This document shows, one piece after another, positions 40,798-53,009 of a stretch of 64,000 bases of DNA; the first letter of the stretch is position 1, and each line of letters starts with the position of its first letter. The position numbers were made by a program, and so were the translations under genes. Source of the DNA: Pomphorhynchus laevis (taxonomy: Eukaryota; Acanthocephala; Palaeacanthocephala; Echinorhynchida; Pomphorhynchidae); assembly GCA_012934845.2 (NCBI GenBank), contig WNNJ02001419.1, positions 1-64,000 of the forward strand, in the 5' to 3' direction. Below the pieces are notes generated by a model. It was not told the origin of the DNA, searched no databases, and saw only the letters and a list, made by a program, of their open reading frames with translations.

Positions 40798-42245
40798 TAA
40801 ATTTATTCTTTGTATTATTGTGTTGATTTATATATTTTACTATTTTCTGCTTGATGTTATTTTTATAGTAACCTAGTTTAAAATATGTATCTATTAAATT
40901 ATTTAAATGATTTTGAAGAAAGCCAATATCATTACATATTGTTGCAATTCTTAAAATTTCATTATTTAATGTATTATATTTTATATCATATGGTGGTGCG
41001 GTCCGTTCCTCCTCGTGGTGCCACTGGATAACGCTTACTCTCTGTAAGCGTGAACCAAACGCGGACCTTACCGACGACAGGCATGCGGCAGCCGGTCGGG
41101 AAAACAATTGTCGCAACCATCAAACCATGATAAAGTTTACAACAAGTTCAGCAATGGCACGATCGCCTGGCACAGTTTGGGTTGAAACTGAACACAGCCA
41201 AAACAGAGTACATGACGACGAACCAGAACGAAGATGTAAGCATATCAGTTAATGGCGTGCTTCTGCCAAAGACAACTGCGTTCAAATATCTGGGATCAGT
41301 CATCTCCAGCACAGGAGGAGTGGCAAAAGACGTCACCACTCGCATCAACGCAAGCTGGACAAAATGGAGAGCAGCCACTGGAGTTTTGTGCGACAAACGC
41401 ATGCCAGACAAACTCAAATCGAAGTTCTACAGAAGCGTAATACGGCCTGTAGCAATGTACGGTGCTGAGTGCTGGGCAATGACAGCAGAAGCAGAACGTA
41501 AGCTTGGATGCATGGAAACCAAAATGCTAAGGTGGATCGCAGGAAAGACTCGCCTAGATCATGTCCGTAACGAAGACATCCGCAAGCGATTTGGCGTAGC
41601 ACCCATAGCAGACAAACTGAGAGAATCAAGGCTGCGATGGTATGGACATGTAATGAGGGCAGACGTGAACACATTAGCGCAGGCACCATTTCAAATCGAG
41701 GTCGACGGAAAGAGACCAATAGGAAGACCACAGAAAAGATGGATGGATACCCTTCTTAAGGACATGAAAATGGTCGGACTCACGCCCAAAGACGCAGCAA
41801 AGAAGGCATTTTGGCGTCAACGATCGTGGCAAGCGGACCCCGTCATACGGGATAAACGCTAAGAAGAAGAAGATATTTTATATCATATGGATTGCATGAA
41901 TGCTCATGCAAAAATATGTTTCTTGTAAATTTAAATATGTCATCTTTACGATATAAATTAAAGGTGGTTTTAATACCTTCTTTATCATTAATATTGTTTT
42001 TTTAAGAATAAGGCTACCTGTATAAATTTGTTAGCTTATTAAATAAAAATTATTAGAGTTGAATACTCACATATCATCAATGTTTTGAAACATGTTTCAT
42101 ATCTTTATATAATTTAGATTTATTTTTTAAACAGTTATGAACAAATTCATATTTTATAAAGCTTGAAAATAAATCAGATAAAATTGGGCTACTATTACCT
42201 GCCATTGGAACAACTTTTATTTCTCTGAAAATAATAGAAAATATT
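40798..42245 (-). mobile_element. PLE-1 copy split by an RTE LINE
   Basis: From 42240 down: PMAGNSSPILSDLFSSFIKYEF, a broken palm, the LHEHSC block, then (after the RTE insertion) YNIKYNTLNNEILRIATICND and LIDTYFKLGYYKNNIKQKIV. The parts on either side of the insertion are in register across the duplicated target. Confidence 0.75.
40994..41872 (+). mobile_element. RTE-clade LINE, 5'-truncated, with 18-bp target-site duplication
   Basis: GC-rich insert bounded by a perfect 18-bp direct repeat (atattttatatcatatgg at 40976-40993 and 41873-41890). From 41140 it encodes the C-terminal part of an RTE reverse transcriptase: LAQFGLKLNTAKTEYMTT, FKYLGSVISSTGGV, YGAECWAMTAEAERKL, RWYGHVMRA, GRPQKRWMDTLLKDMK. 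One uninterrupted frame of about 226 codons to the stop at 41862, then an agaagaagaag end typical of RTE tails. The first 145 bp have no recognised product. Clean ends and an open frame indicate a recent insertion, clearly later than the PLE it split. Confidence 0.88.
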
Positions 42246-42269
42246 AGATAATAGAAAATAATAGATAAT

Positions 42270-42455
42270 AATATTAAATAATAATTGAAAGTAGGGACAA
42301 ATAAATCTATATTCAGACAAGTAAAAGGAGTTCCAATGGAAGTTAATAGTAGCCCAATTATAGCTGACTTGTTTTTAAGCTTTTTAGAATATGAATTTGT
42401 TCATAACTGTGTAAAAAGTAAATCTAAATTATATAATAATATTACCTATTAATCT
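42270..42455 (+). mobile_element. PLE-1 RT fragment, plus strand, facing the minus copy
   Basis: Contains the GTS/FRQVKGVPM region, NSSPIIADLFLSFLEYEFVH and KSKSKLYN. It begins at nearly the same element position where the minus-strand copy (42245) begins, giving a head-to-head inverted pair. Confidence 0.7.
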
Positions 42456-43260
42456 GCTATTTTTACGATTTCAAATGAAATCGCAAAAACGTTCTTAGAT
42501 GATGTTTACATTTAAAATACCAAGAAAATTTTAAGGTTTAAAAGATGATAGCTGCCATTGTAAAATGTGGTGATAAAAATCAAATTTCTTTAAACCTCTT
42601 GATTTAAACTCTTAGTTTGTAATATCATGCGGCGCTGATAAAATATAGCTTCATACAAACTAAATAAATATATTTATCTTTACGCATACGTTCGGCATGT
42701 CAAAATATAAATTTTTCAAACGTACAATTCAGTTTAAGTGTTAAAGTTTAAAATTGTTGTGATTTAAATGATACTATTTAATTGTTTTACTATTTGTTTC
42801 ACCGGCATTTCATCGCTTACAAGATACCGCAAAATAGCACAAAAACATTAAGGTATCTGATTTAGTATATGGTTAGCGAAATCGTTATTTCTGATTTTGA
42901 TAATAAGTTTGTTCAGCGTTTGTTGGTGATCAAGTTGAATGTCTGCTAGATTGTGGATATTGTTTGTAAGAGTAGAAAATGCCATTATATTAATATTGTC
43001 ACAATTTTATTGTTTTATAGGTATATTGCTTTTTGTTGATCTTAATTGATGAAAAGGTTATCTGCAAAAATACAACGATTACACTAGCGGAGCCAGAGAG
43101 TGTTCATTCTCTGGGTATTTTGCGAATTTAACATTTAAATTTATATTTTTCAGATTACGACTAGATTTGAATATTGATTATCACCGAGTACTACAATATG
43201 TAATATTAAATACTACAAATTTCTTTTAATTTTATTTTTATTTATATTTTTATTTGTAAA
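42456..43260. other. Unassigned DNA
   Basis: Moderately AT-rich, no ORF and no recognised repeat. Confidence 0.45.
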
Positions 43261-43261
43261 T

Positions 43262-46200
43262 AATATAAAATACGTATACTCAGTTGATTAATGTGATTTA
43301 TAAACTTTAATTAGCATTTGGTAGAAACCAAATGCAAATAAGTCATTAGAATCGAATATAAATAAACTTATATTGAAATCAGACCAGATAACCGAGTCTA
43401 CGTATTTTATACTAGACTATATATACCTTAACTGATAAATTTTGATTATTTAGTGTATCATGTTCTAATACGAAGCATATTGTTTATTATTCTAACATAC
43501 AAAATTTTGCTTAATAGTTTAAATACATTTAGTTTTAATAGTTTAAATACATTTTTAATAATATTTACATTTTTAATAATATAATTTTAATAATTTTGTT
43601 GATTTTTATATTGTAAATTTAATATTTCAATAATATTTTGTTGATAATTTCTTATAATTCTACATTATAAGAAATAGAAAAAATTCATCAAACTTGAAAA
43701 TAAGCAAAAAATAATATATAGCTAGAATATACAAGAATACATAGCTTCAGTATTTCAGTATCAAGTTTAAATATTAAATAAATATTAAATTTTGTAAATT
43801 TAATATTTCAATAATTAGAGTCCACTTTAGAGTCTAAATACATGCTATTGAAGTATTTCATTTTATGAAATTTGATTATCAAGTATCTTATTCTAATACA
43901 AAGTATACTATTTATTATCCATCCATACAAATTTTTCACTTGACAGATCAAATATTGAAAATTAGTAGAAAAATAGTCGTATTAAGAATACACAGCTCCA
44001 GTATTTCTGGCATAGGTTATATTACCGGGAAAACAAAGTCCACAGGTCGATAATAACTGGTCAGTAGAACAAATCAAATCAGCTAACTGATTCTACAGTC
44101 ATCAGGAGGAACTGCTATGTTATCAGGTTTCGGCTCCTAACTCCTCTACCCAGCATAGCAGCGGGGCCAAATACGTGTTAAGGACGTATTTCCTCTTATT
44201 AAATTTGATTATCAAGTATCTTATTCTAATTCAAAGTATATTATTTATTATCCATCAATAAACATTTTCCTAAAAAATTAACTAAAATTAAAGATAAATA
44301 ATTATAAGCAAAGTTCACAGGTTAACAGGAAAATAATAATGTCTTATCAATAACACATAGTTTTAGTATTTCTGACAGAGGTTACATTACCGAGAAAACA
44401 AAGTCCACAGGTCGATAATAACTTGTCAGTAGAATCAATCATGTCAGAAAACTGAGTCTACGTATTTTATACGATATATATAAAAATAAAGATATATTTT
44501 AATTACATAAGATTTTATAAAATTTATATTTATATCATGTTAAAATTTAGAATTGAAATTTAAGATAATATAATTGTTATGAATTTACTAATAAATAACA
44601 TACGATGTAATAAATAATAAGAAATAGAATAAGAAATAAAAATTGAATAAGAAATATATGTCGTCATGAGGAACTGCTATTCAATAGCATTTCATTTCAG
44701 ATTTGTAAAGTATATTTGTAAAATAAATTCACTTGTGGAAAAGTCGCATTAAAGATATTAGAATCAGATCAGATAACTGAGTCAACGTATTTTATACCAT
44801 ATATAAATAAATATTAATTATGAATAATAACTGATTATATAAGATTTTATAGAATTTATATTTATATATCAATCGAATTTATAATTAAAATTTAAAATAA
44901 ATATTCCTTTCAAATGGATTTTAATAATTTCAGTAAAATTAATAATATTAATGATTAATATTATGACCGAAGGAAGTACATTTAACATTTTGTGATTTTT
45001 TAAAATTAAGATTTGTATAGCTAGCATTAGCACATGATATAATCTAAGTATTTCATACGATATATAAATAAAAATAAAGATAAATAATTACAATATTTTA
45101 TTAAATTTATATTTACATCAAAAATATTTGATGAAAATATGAAAATATTTTGAAAATATTTTCAGTATTTCTAATATAGATTATGATTCCTAATATTATA
45201 TGATGTTATACAGAAACTATAAATTATATAATTGAAGCTGTTATACAATTTATATTTAAATAACGATCGGAAATAACGATCCTTTCAAGTGGATTTTAAT
45301 AACTGTAGTAAAATTAATAACATTAATGATTAATATTATGACCGAAGAAAATACATTTGAAAAAATGTATTTTTAAAAATACATTTTTAAAAAAATTAGG
45401 ATTTTTATAGCTAGCATTAACAAAGATCTATTTTATACCTAAATTATAAATATATTTTATATTTAGTACTAATAAAATTGCACAAGATATAATATCGATT
45501 ACATTCTACAAGATCACTGTATTAGATTATTTATTTAAGATAATATTATATTGTAAATTATAATATAAATTTTAACTTTATAAATATAAATTATACAAAA
45601 TCTTATATTATTTATTGTTTATCTTTATTTTTATTATTTAATATTGTATCATTTAATTATATATTTTTATTTAGCATTATTTTGATTTATAAATAATATG
45701 AAATATGTAGACTCAGTTAACCTAGCTGATCTTAAGAATCGTATAAAAGAATATTTACATTTGTATTCCTGATCTGATTAACAATCCTTTCTCATTATTA
45801 TCTCAAGAAATGATAGCTTTCACGCGATCGTCGTGTCTGCTAATCGTTAGTACTATGTAGCCATTTATTGTTTATAATTATTTCTTCACATTTAGCATTA
45901 TTTTTAATTTATAAATAATTTAAAATACGTAGATTCAGTTACATGATCTAATTTATTTATTAGTCAATTCATAACAATTGACTTTTATTTTAAATTTCAA
46001 TTTTACATTGTAATTGGATATAAATTTAAATTGTATAAAATCTTTTATAATTATTTATTATTTATTTTATTTTTATTTTTATATAGTATAAAATACGTAG
46101 ACTCAGTTAACTTATATAATGTTATTATTGATACGACATTATTATTTTACTGCTTTTTTTTATCAAGTTTGATGAATTTTATTTCTATTTCTTATAATAC

Positions 46201-48150
46201 GGTATAAAAACTCAAAAAATATTAAAATATCAAATTCACAATATATAAATTAATAAAATATTATTAAAAATAAATTTAAACAATTAAGCAAAACTGTTTT
46301 ATTGATAAATAATAAATAATATACTTTGTATTGGAATAAGATACTTGATAATCAAATTTTATCAGAGCAAATATACTTCATTAGCACGTGTTTGGCCCTC
46401 TGCTATATTGGGTTGAGGAATAGGGGTCGAAATTTGATAGCATAGCAGTTCATCCTAACAAAGTCCTTGTGGACTTTGTTTTTTCTGTTTATAATTTTAT
46501 TTATCTATAGTATAGTTCCTCCTTATTTAATATATAAAAATATTAAATTTACAATATATAAATTAATAAAATATTATTAAAAATAAATTTAAACAATTAA
46601 GCAAAAATGTTTTATTAATAAATAATAAATAATATACTTTGTATTGGAATAAGATACTTGATAATCAAATTTTATCAGAGGGAATACGTCATTAGCACGT
46701 GTTCGCCCCTGCAATGTTGGAACGAGGAATATAGGTCAAAACCTGATAGCATAGCAGTTCCTCCTGATGGCCTCTAATCCTTATTCTGATACAACGTCTG
46801 TTATTTATTAGTCAATTTATAAAAATGACGTGTATTTTAAATTTAAATTTTTTATTTTAACTTGATAAAAATTATAAAAAATCTTATAATAATTATTTAA
46901 TTAGTAAATTTTGATATAGCATTTTTATGTTTTGTTTATTTTATAATTTTATTAAATAAGTAGACTCAGTTAGACTCAGTTATTCGTCCATATCTTTATT
47001 CTGATACAACGTCTGTTATTTATTCGTCAATTCGTAAAAATTGACTTTTATTTTAAATTTAAATTTTAAATTTTAACTTGATATAAGCTTCATATATAAT
47101 TATTTATTATATTTTATAATTTAATTATAAAATTTTGATTTATTTTTCTTATAATACAATTTATAATTATAAAATTTTATCAGAGTAAATACGCCATTAG
47201 CATTATTTTTAATAAATAATTAAAAATACGTTGACTACGCCAATACTTAGCTAGTATTTAATCGTAAATACTAGCTAAGTATTGTACTAGTAAAATAATA
47301 GCTAAATACTTTGGACGTAATAGATTTACAAATTGAACAAAATAAGTACATAAATCGACCCTTGCTGTACAGCACTAGATTTGTTAAGTTCAATTCGACA
47401 AAATCGAATTGCGGATGTTCTTTCTAGAAGATATTCAAAAATACGATTGACAATTAAGGAATTTATTCAAAATAAAAAATCTGCAAATAATAAATATGAC
47501 CACAAAAATTGAGGATTAAAAAATACTATCAACAAAAATTGTTAGTTTTAGGAAATTAAACAATTTTAATACAGATCAGAATTAACTTTATGAAATCTTA
47601 TTTAATTTTTAATATAATAATTTAATTATTTATTATTTGATTATTTTTCATTTAGCATTATTTTTATATTTAAAAATAATGCTAAATCATTTATATTTAA
47701 TATTTAATTATTTTTAAAATACGTAGAAAATTATAAAATATTTGTAAATATACTTTACAAATCTGAATTGAAATGCTATTGAATAGCAGTTCCCCATATC
47801 ATTTTTAAAAATGCATATTATAATAATTCATATTATTAATTATTTAATATTTAAAATTATATTAAATATAATATATCTAATATAATTATTTATAATTATA
47901 TATTTAATATCTAAATTATTTAGAAACTATAATGACAAAATTATTGTTTAAAAATGTATAATCCCGTAAACAGAATATAGTAATTGTCTGATATTCAAAA
48001 AGAAAATTAATTTTGTATAGTCAATTTTTGTTGACTTCGAGTACAAAATCTAATTTGATTTCGTAAAATCAAAATTTACATTTAAATGTTGGATTTACAT
48101 TTAAAAGTTAATCATATGAATGATTAACTACATATAACTACATATGAATG
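43262..48150. repeat. Field of PLE-1 tail repeats in both orientations
   Basis: Minus-oriented tails at about 43379-44660 and 44755-44900; plus-oriented tails or ends at about 43265, 45540-45735, 45920, 46010-46100, 46130-46540 (the reverse complement of about 5950-6310), 46545-46985 and 47020-47250. The usual marks are present: the hairpin with loop cattagc, the catagcagtt block, cttattctgatacaacgtct, and the cgtagactcagtta end. Within it, 43868-44640 duplicates 6430-7200 almost base for base. No gene is present. Confidence 0.7.
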
Positions 48151-48159
48151 TAGTTATTT

Positions 48160-49345
48160 CAATTTAGAAACAATTATTACAAGTCACTGTTCTATAATGG
48201 ATAAAAACGGTATAAAGGTTGAATCAGATAATAAAACTATACCTATATTATATTGGAATCCAAAATTACATAAAAATTCAATAAAACCTAGGTTCATATG
48301 TGGTGCTTTTAAATGTACATTAAAACCACTTTCTGTTTATATGAATAAAATACTTAAAGTAATTAAAGCACACTTTAAAAATATTGCAAGGTAATCGAAA
48401 TTAATACTGGTATAAAACACTATTTCAGTATTAATTCTACAAAAGAATTTTTAGAACAGACAAAAGGAATAAATTTTCAAAATATAAATAAATACGATTT
48501 TAGTACGCTTTATACAAATCTAGATATAGTAGATATTAAATAAGCGTTAGTAAAATTAATTAATCCTATATTCGGAAAAGATATACATATATATGTTAAA
48601 ATAATTACAACGCCTATCTAACAAAAATTAAACCATCAAGTAAATATAAATATATAGATAAAATTGAATTAATAGAATCCTTAAATATTTTGATAAATCA
48701 AAATTATTTAAAAATAGGGACATCTATATTTAGACAAGTAAACGTTGTTCCAATGGCAGGTAATAGTAGCCCAATTATAGCTGACTTGTTTTTAAGCTTT
48801 ATAGAATATGAATTTGTTCATTACTGTGTAAAAACTAAATCTAAACTATATAAATATATGAAATATATGTTTCGATACATTGATAATATATGTGTATTTT
48901 ATTCTAATAATTTTTATCCAATTAGTGAACAAATTTATCCAAAAAGCCTCATTTTTAACATAACCAATATTGATGATAAAGAAGGTGTATATCTAGATAT
49001 GAACATTAAATTAACATTAACTAAAACTACTATTAATTTATATCGTAAAGATGACATATTTAAATCTACAAGAAACATATTTTTGCATGATCATGCATGC
49101 ATATCATATAATATAAAATATAATACATTAAATAATGAAATTTTAAGAATTGCAACAATATGTAATGATATTGGCTTTCTTCAAAATCATTTAAATAATT
49201 TAATAGATACATATTTTAAACTAGGTTTCTATAAAAAACATTAAGCAGAAAATAGTAAAATATATAAATTAACACAATAATATAAAGAATAAATTTAAAC
49301 TCTTAAGTGGCAAATTTTTATAGATGGATAATAAATAATATACTT
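48160..49345 (+). mobile_element. Longest PLE-1 RT copy
   Basis: Covers the most of the RT. N-terminal motif IPILYWNPKLHKNSIKPRFI (48237-48300), KCTLKPLSVYMNKILK, EFLEQTKGINFQ, YDFSTLYTNLDIVDI (first palm), KIELIESLN, FRQVNVVPMAGNSSPIIADL, FRYIDNICVF (the YIDD box reads YIDN), IYPKSLIF, YLDMNIKLTLTKTTINLYRK and RIATICNDIGFLQNHLNN. The family is known from many invertebrates. Several frame breaks plus the changed catalytic box make it inactive. No GIY-YIG or other nuclease domain was found upstream or downstream of any PLE-1 copy here. Confidence 0.8.
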
Positions 49346-49705
49346 TGTATTAGAATAAGATACTAGATAGTTATTTCAGAGGAAATACATCCTTAGCATG
49401 TATTTGGCCCCGTTGCTATGTTGGGTAGAGGAGTTAGGGGCCGAAAACTGATAGCATAGCAGTTCCTCCTGATGACCTCTAATCCTTATTCTGATACAAC
49501 GTCTATTATTTATTAGTCAATTCATAAAAATTGACGTTTATTTTGAATTTTATTTTTTATTTTAACTTGATTTAAATTATAGAAAATCTAAAAACAATTA
49601 TTAATTTTATTATTTAATTATTAAATTTTGATTTAGCATTATTATGTTTTGTTTATTTTATAATTATAAACAATACGTAGACTCAGTTAGCTGATTTGAT
49701 TTGAA
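49346..49705 (+). mobile_element. PLE-1 3' tail, well preserved
   Basis: Hairpin aaatacat/atgtattt with loop ccttagc, ggcccc...ggggcc and tgctatg...catagca interleaved, cctcctgatgacctctaatc, attcataaaaattgac, and end signature tacgtagactcagttagctg. A good reference copy for folding the tail RNA. Confidence 0.78.
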
Positions 49706-50540
49706 TCAGCTTTATAAAAAAATATTTTTTATTTTGGTAGGAATTAATAAAATATCAAGAATCCAAGAATCAGTTTATTATTAAAATTAGCATTAAATTT
49801 TAATATTAAAATTAAAATTAATTTTAAAATTTCTAGAATTAATATTTTTTATTAATAATTTATTTTAATGCTTTTTGTTAGGATTATCCGCAAAGAAGCT
49901 ACAATTTCGTCTGTTGAGTTTGAACATGAGCAGCCAATTTAAATTTATGCATTCGGTCATAAAGAAATATGGGATGAAAATATCATTTTACAATAATTCA
50001 TGTGAAAAAATACTAAGAAGCGTAAAATTTACGCATTATGTAAGTATTATTTATTTTAAAACTAAATTTAAAGAATCATAATTGAGGTTTAGATGTACAA
50101 AGCCAGGAAACACTTATATTTTCTCTCATTATTTTAATTGTTTAAATTATTAGACTTATTTTTAATCATAAAAATGACAGAGTCGATAGACAACAGTGTG
50201 CTTTACGAAAAACTTTTATAAAGGCATGCAAAATCTCGGAAAAAATAGTTGTTGAAAGCATACTTTTACCCGTAGCTAATTAAGTTGTATCTTAAACTAT
50301 TTAATGCACAAATATGCGATGTAATATTATTATATTATAATATATAAATATTATTATCATCAGTATATTTTAGTTCACTTCTAATATTTGTTTTCAAATA
50401 ACAAAATATTTTATTTCACCTTTAAATTATATTATAATTTAATGTAATTTTATTATAATAGATATAATAATTTTAAATATATAATAATTTTAAATATAAT
50501 TTTAAATATATAATTTTATTATATTCATTTTAATTATTTT
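49706..50540. other. AT-rich DNA, nothing recognised
   Basis: No coding pattern or repeat end. Confidence 0.5.
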
Positions 50541-50699
50541 TTATTTCCCATTTTTATTCATATGGACAGTGGGATGTCATTTCTAAATTTATTATTTTTA
50601 AATCAAAAAAATTGTAAAGGCCGAAAGCATGGGTCAGAAATTGAAAAAGGTTATTTGAACTGGAATTTAATTCCAGAAAAAAATTGTATAGTTTGTGAT

Positions 50700-51905
50700 A
50701 TTTCAGTATCGTTAAGTTGGAAGGTTTTCGTCTCGAGCGACCTCTAACAGGCACGCTGCATTTCACCGCTGCACTGCGCAGCTTAAACGCTGCAAGAGGA
50801 AATTGGCAGCTCTTCGATCATCTGTTGCCATCATCAACATATTGCCCAGTTTTGTCAAAAAATTCGAAGTTATCGGCCCGGCAGCACCAATTGTGTCGAT
50901 CGCCAACGGCACAAATTTATATTGCGATTCGTAAATACATATATATTTGGCCTTCTTTCGATCTTCTGCCAATCTAGCAACCTCCCCGGCCCCAGAGACC
51001 GCACTAGGCAAATGACTGGCAGCAAGAATGTTGGGACACGTGTAGTCCCATACTAGCAGACGTCCCCTTTCCCATGGGACTAGTGAAGCACCGTTCAGTC
51101 TCTTTCCGTCGTTTATGCAGAGCCCGATTGGTTCAAGGCGGGACGGGAAACCGGCTGTGGCAAAGGCGCTACGAATAAGTGTGTTTACAGCACTGTGCCG
51201 ATTGTGCCGGGAAACCACTCTGCATAAAGAACAGGTTTAGTACACCAAGAACAGGTTTAGTTCTTGGTGTACTGATTATTGTGATTGCCCCTTGACCGTA
51301 CGACATGCATGCTGACTTTAACGTCGACTCTAGCGACACAGTACAGTTACCCCTGTTCGTTAGTGGCACGCGCAAGACTGATTTCGCGAATCCGAGGAGT
51401 TGCATCCATGGGTTATCGTTTAGCGGGCAAGCGTTGACAGCATTTATTAGTTCGACAAGCTTGGTTGCTACTGTGGGCCTCGCTGCACGTGTATTCGCCG
51501 AACCAGACGTACGTTCTCGCAAAGTAGTTCCATGCTCGATAACGAACTTTGGAGGTTTGGGAAAGCGGTTGGATCGCCATTGGAGTAGGCAGCTGCTGTA
51601 TTTAGTTTGTGAATCGTTGGAGGCTCGCCAAAGCCAGGGCAAGTTGAGCCTCGACCGTGCTGCCGAACAAGTCCACTTGCCACAGGCATAAAATCCCGGT
51701 AGCATACGGAGCATTGTACTCGCATAAATCCGTTGTAAGAATGTATGTATATTAGATTGTATTTAGACGTTCTGAAAATCCTTCGACGCTCTAAGTGAAG
51801 AGCACTGCCCAAGACGAATGTGTTGTTCTCAATTTCACAACCGATTGCTATGAGATACGATGCAAATGAAAATTTTGTGCATGTCATAGCTAGAAGGACC
51901 AACGA
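50700..51905 (-). mobile_element. Internally deleted LINE-type element: N-terminal finger joined to nuclease-like C-terminus
   Basis: Minus strand. From about 51775: CSVCYRDFMPVASGL.RQHG with CPGFGEPP, a zinc-finger start known from the same retroelement group; then NPWMQLLGFAKSVLRVP, a conserved helical block. At about 51230 the sequence jumps to the C-terminal end: SRHNRHSAVNTLIRSAFATA, LEPIGLCINDGKRLNGASLV, GRLLVWDYTCPN, EDRKKAKYICIYES, FVPLAIDTIGAAGP and a short end. The whole RT is missing. The junction carries a short palindrome around gtacaccaagaac (51240-51275). A non-autonomous deletion derivative that kept both ends. Confidence 0.68.
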
Positions 51906-52900
51906 TCGGAATTGTAAGAACTTTAATAACCAATACTTTTTTTTTAATACTTTTTATTATTTTATTTAAAAATAATAAATTTAAATTAAATAATTTAAAT
52001 CAAATAATTAATTATTTAATCAAGTAATTTAAATTTATTATTTTTAAATCAAATAGTTTAAATTTATCATTTTCAAATCTAATAAAATCGATATATTTAA
52101 GATTATGAATGTAAATGAAATCCGCATATTTTAAAGACTGATGTTTTATTTAACTTTTTTGGGATGTAAATATAAAACAAAATATTCTTTTTATAAAAAG
52201 AATATTCTTTTTATATCTTTTTATAAAAAGATATAAATTTAAATAAATTTTATATAAATTTTTCATAATTTTTTGAATTTAATGAATGGATGCTCTGCGA
52301 CTTGGTTTCAATCCTCTTACTACATTTTATATTAATGATAATGCATGTTGTGCTTTTAAAACGATTGTTATAATAACTAACTTAATTGATTTATTGTCGA
52401 TTATAGTGAATAATACATCTTTAATGCATTGATCAAGCCTCGATTACAACCTGTTTCAATTAGAAACAGGTTGTAATCGTAGGTTTCAATTAGTAGCTTC
52501 AATTAGAACTTAAGGTGTAATGGACTTTTTGATGAAATGATGACGCTGTTCAAATAGAATGTGTATACCATTAAGCATACTTTATTAGTCACTTTGAAGT
52601 GTATTAGCAAGAGTCTGACTGATTATACAATAGCATCGTGTTCCAACGTGAACAATATGTGATGAAAAAAGTAATTTTAATGACATCAATTAACTTTAAT
52701 TTTATTTTTATACATCGAGAAAAATTCAATAATAAATGTATAGTTATCTAGCTTTCTGCAATAGCCCTCTTCATAAACTGGTATTTCTTTCCAGGTAGCG
52801 ACTGGTTCATTTGTATTATATACACATGCATTTTTGAAAGAATGTGCGTGATCCTTCAAGTTTAAATTCGTTATCGGTTTACTTAAACTCTAGTTATTTT
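51906..52900. other. AT-rich DNA, nothing recognised
   Basis: Low-complexity ttaaat repeats at 51950-52090 and a small hairpin (aacctgtttcaa/ttagaaacaggtt) near 52450-52475. No gene. Confidence 0.5.
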
Positions 52901-52904
52901 TGCT

Positions 52905-52945
52905 GCCTAAATACGTAGACTCAGTTAGCTGATTTAATTCCATTA
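52905..52945 (+). repeat. Isolated PLE-1 end signature
   Basis: aatacgtagactcagttagc followed by tgatttaatt, with no tail body before it. Confidence 0.7.
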
Positions 52946-53009
52946 TGCTCCTATATATTGGAGCATAATGTTGCTCCATTATATTGCTTTTAATATAAAT
53001 CGATTCTTT

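Noticed and set aside
49875-50081. Short open frame in AT-rich DNA
   Set aside because: No motif, no neighbouring exon, and length within chance expectation.
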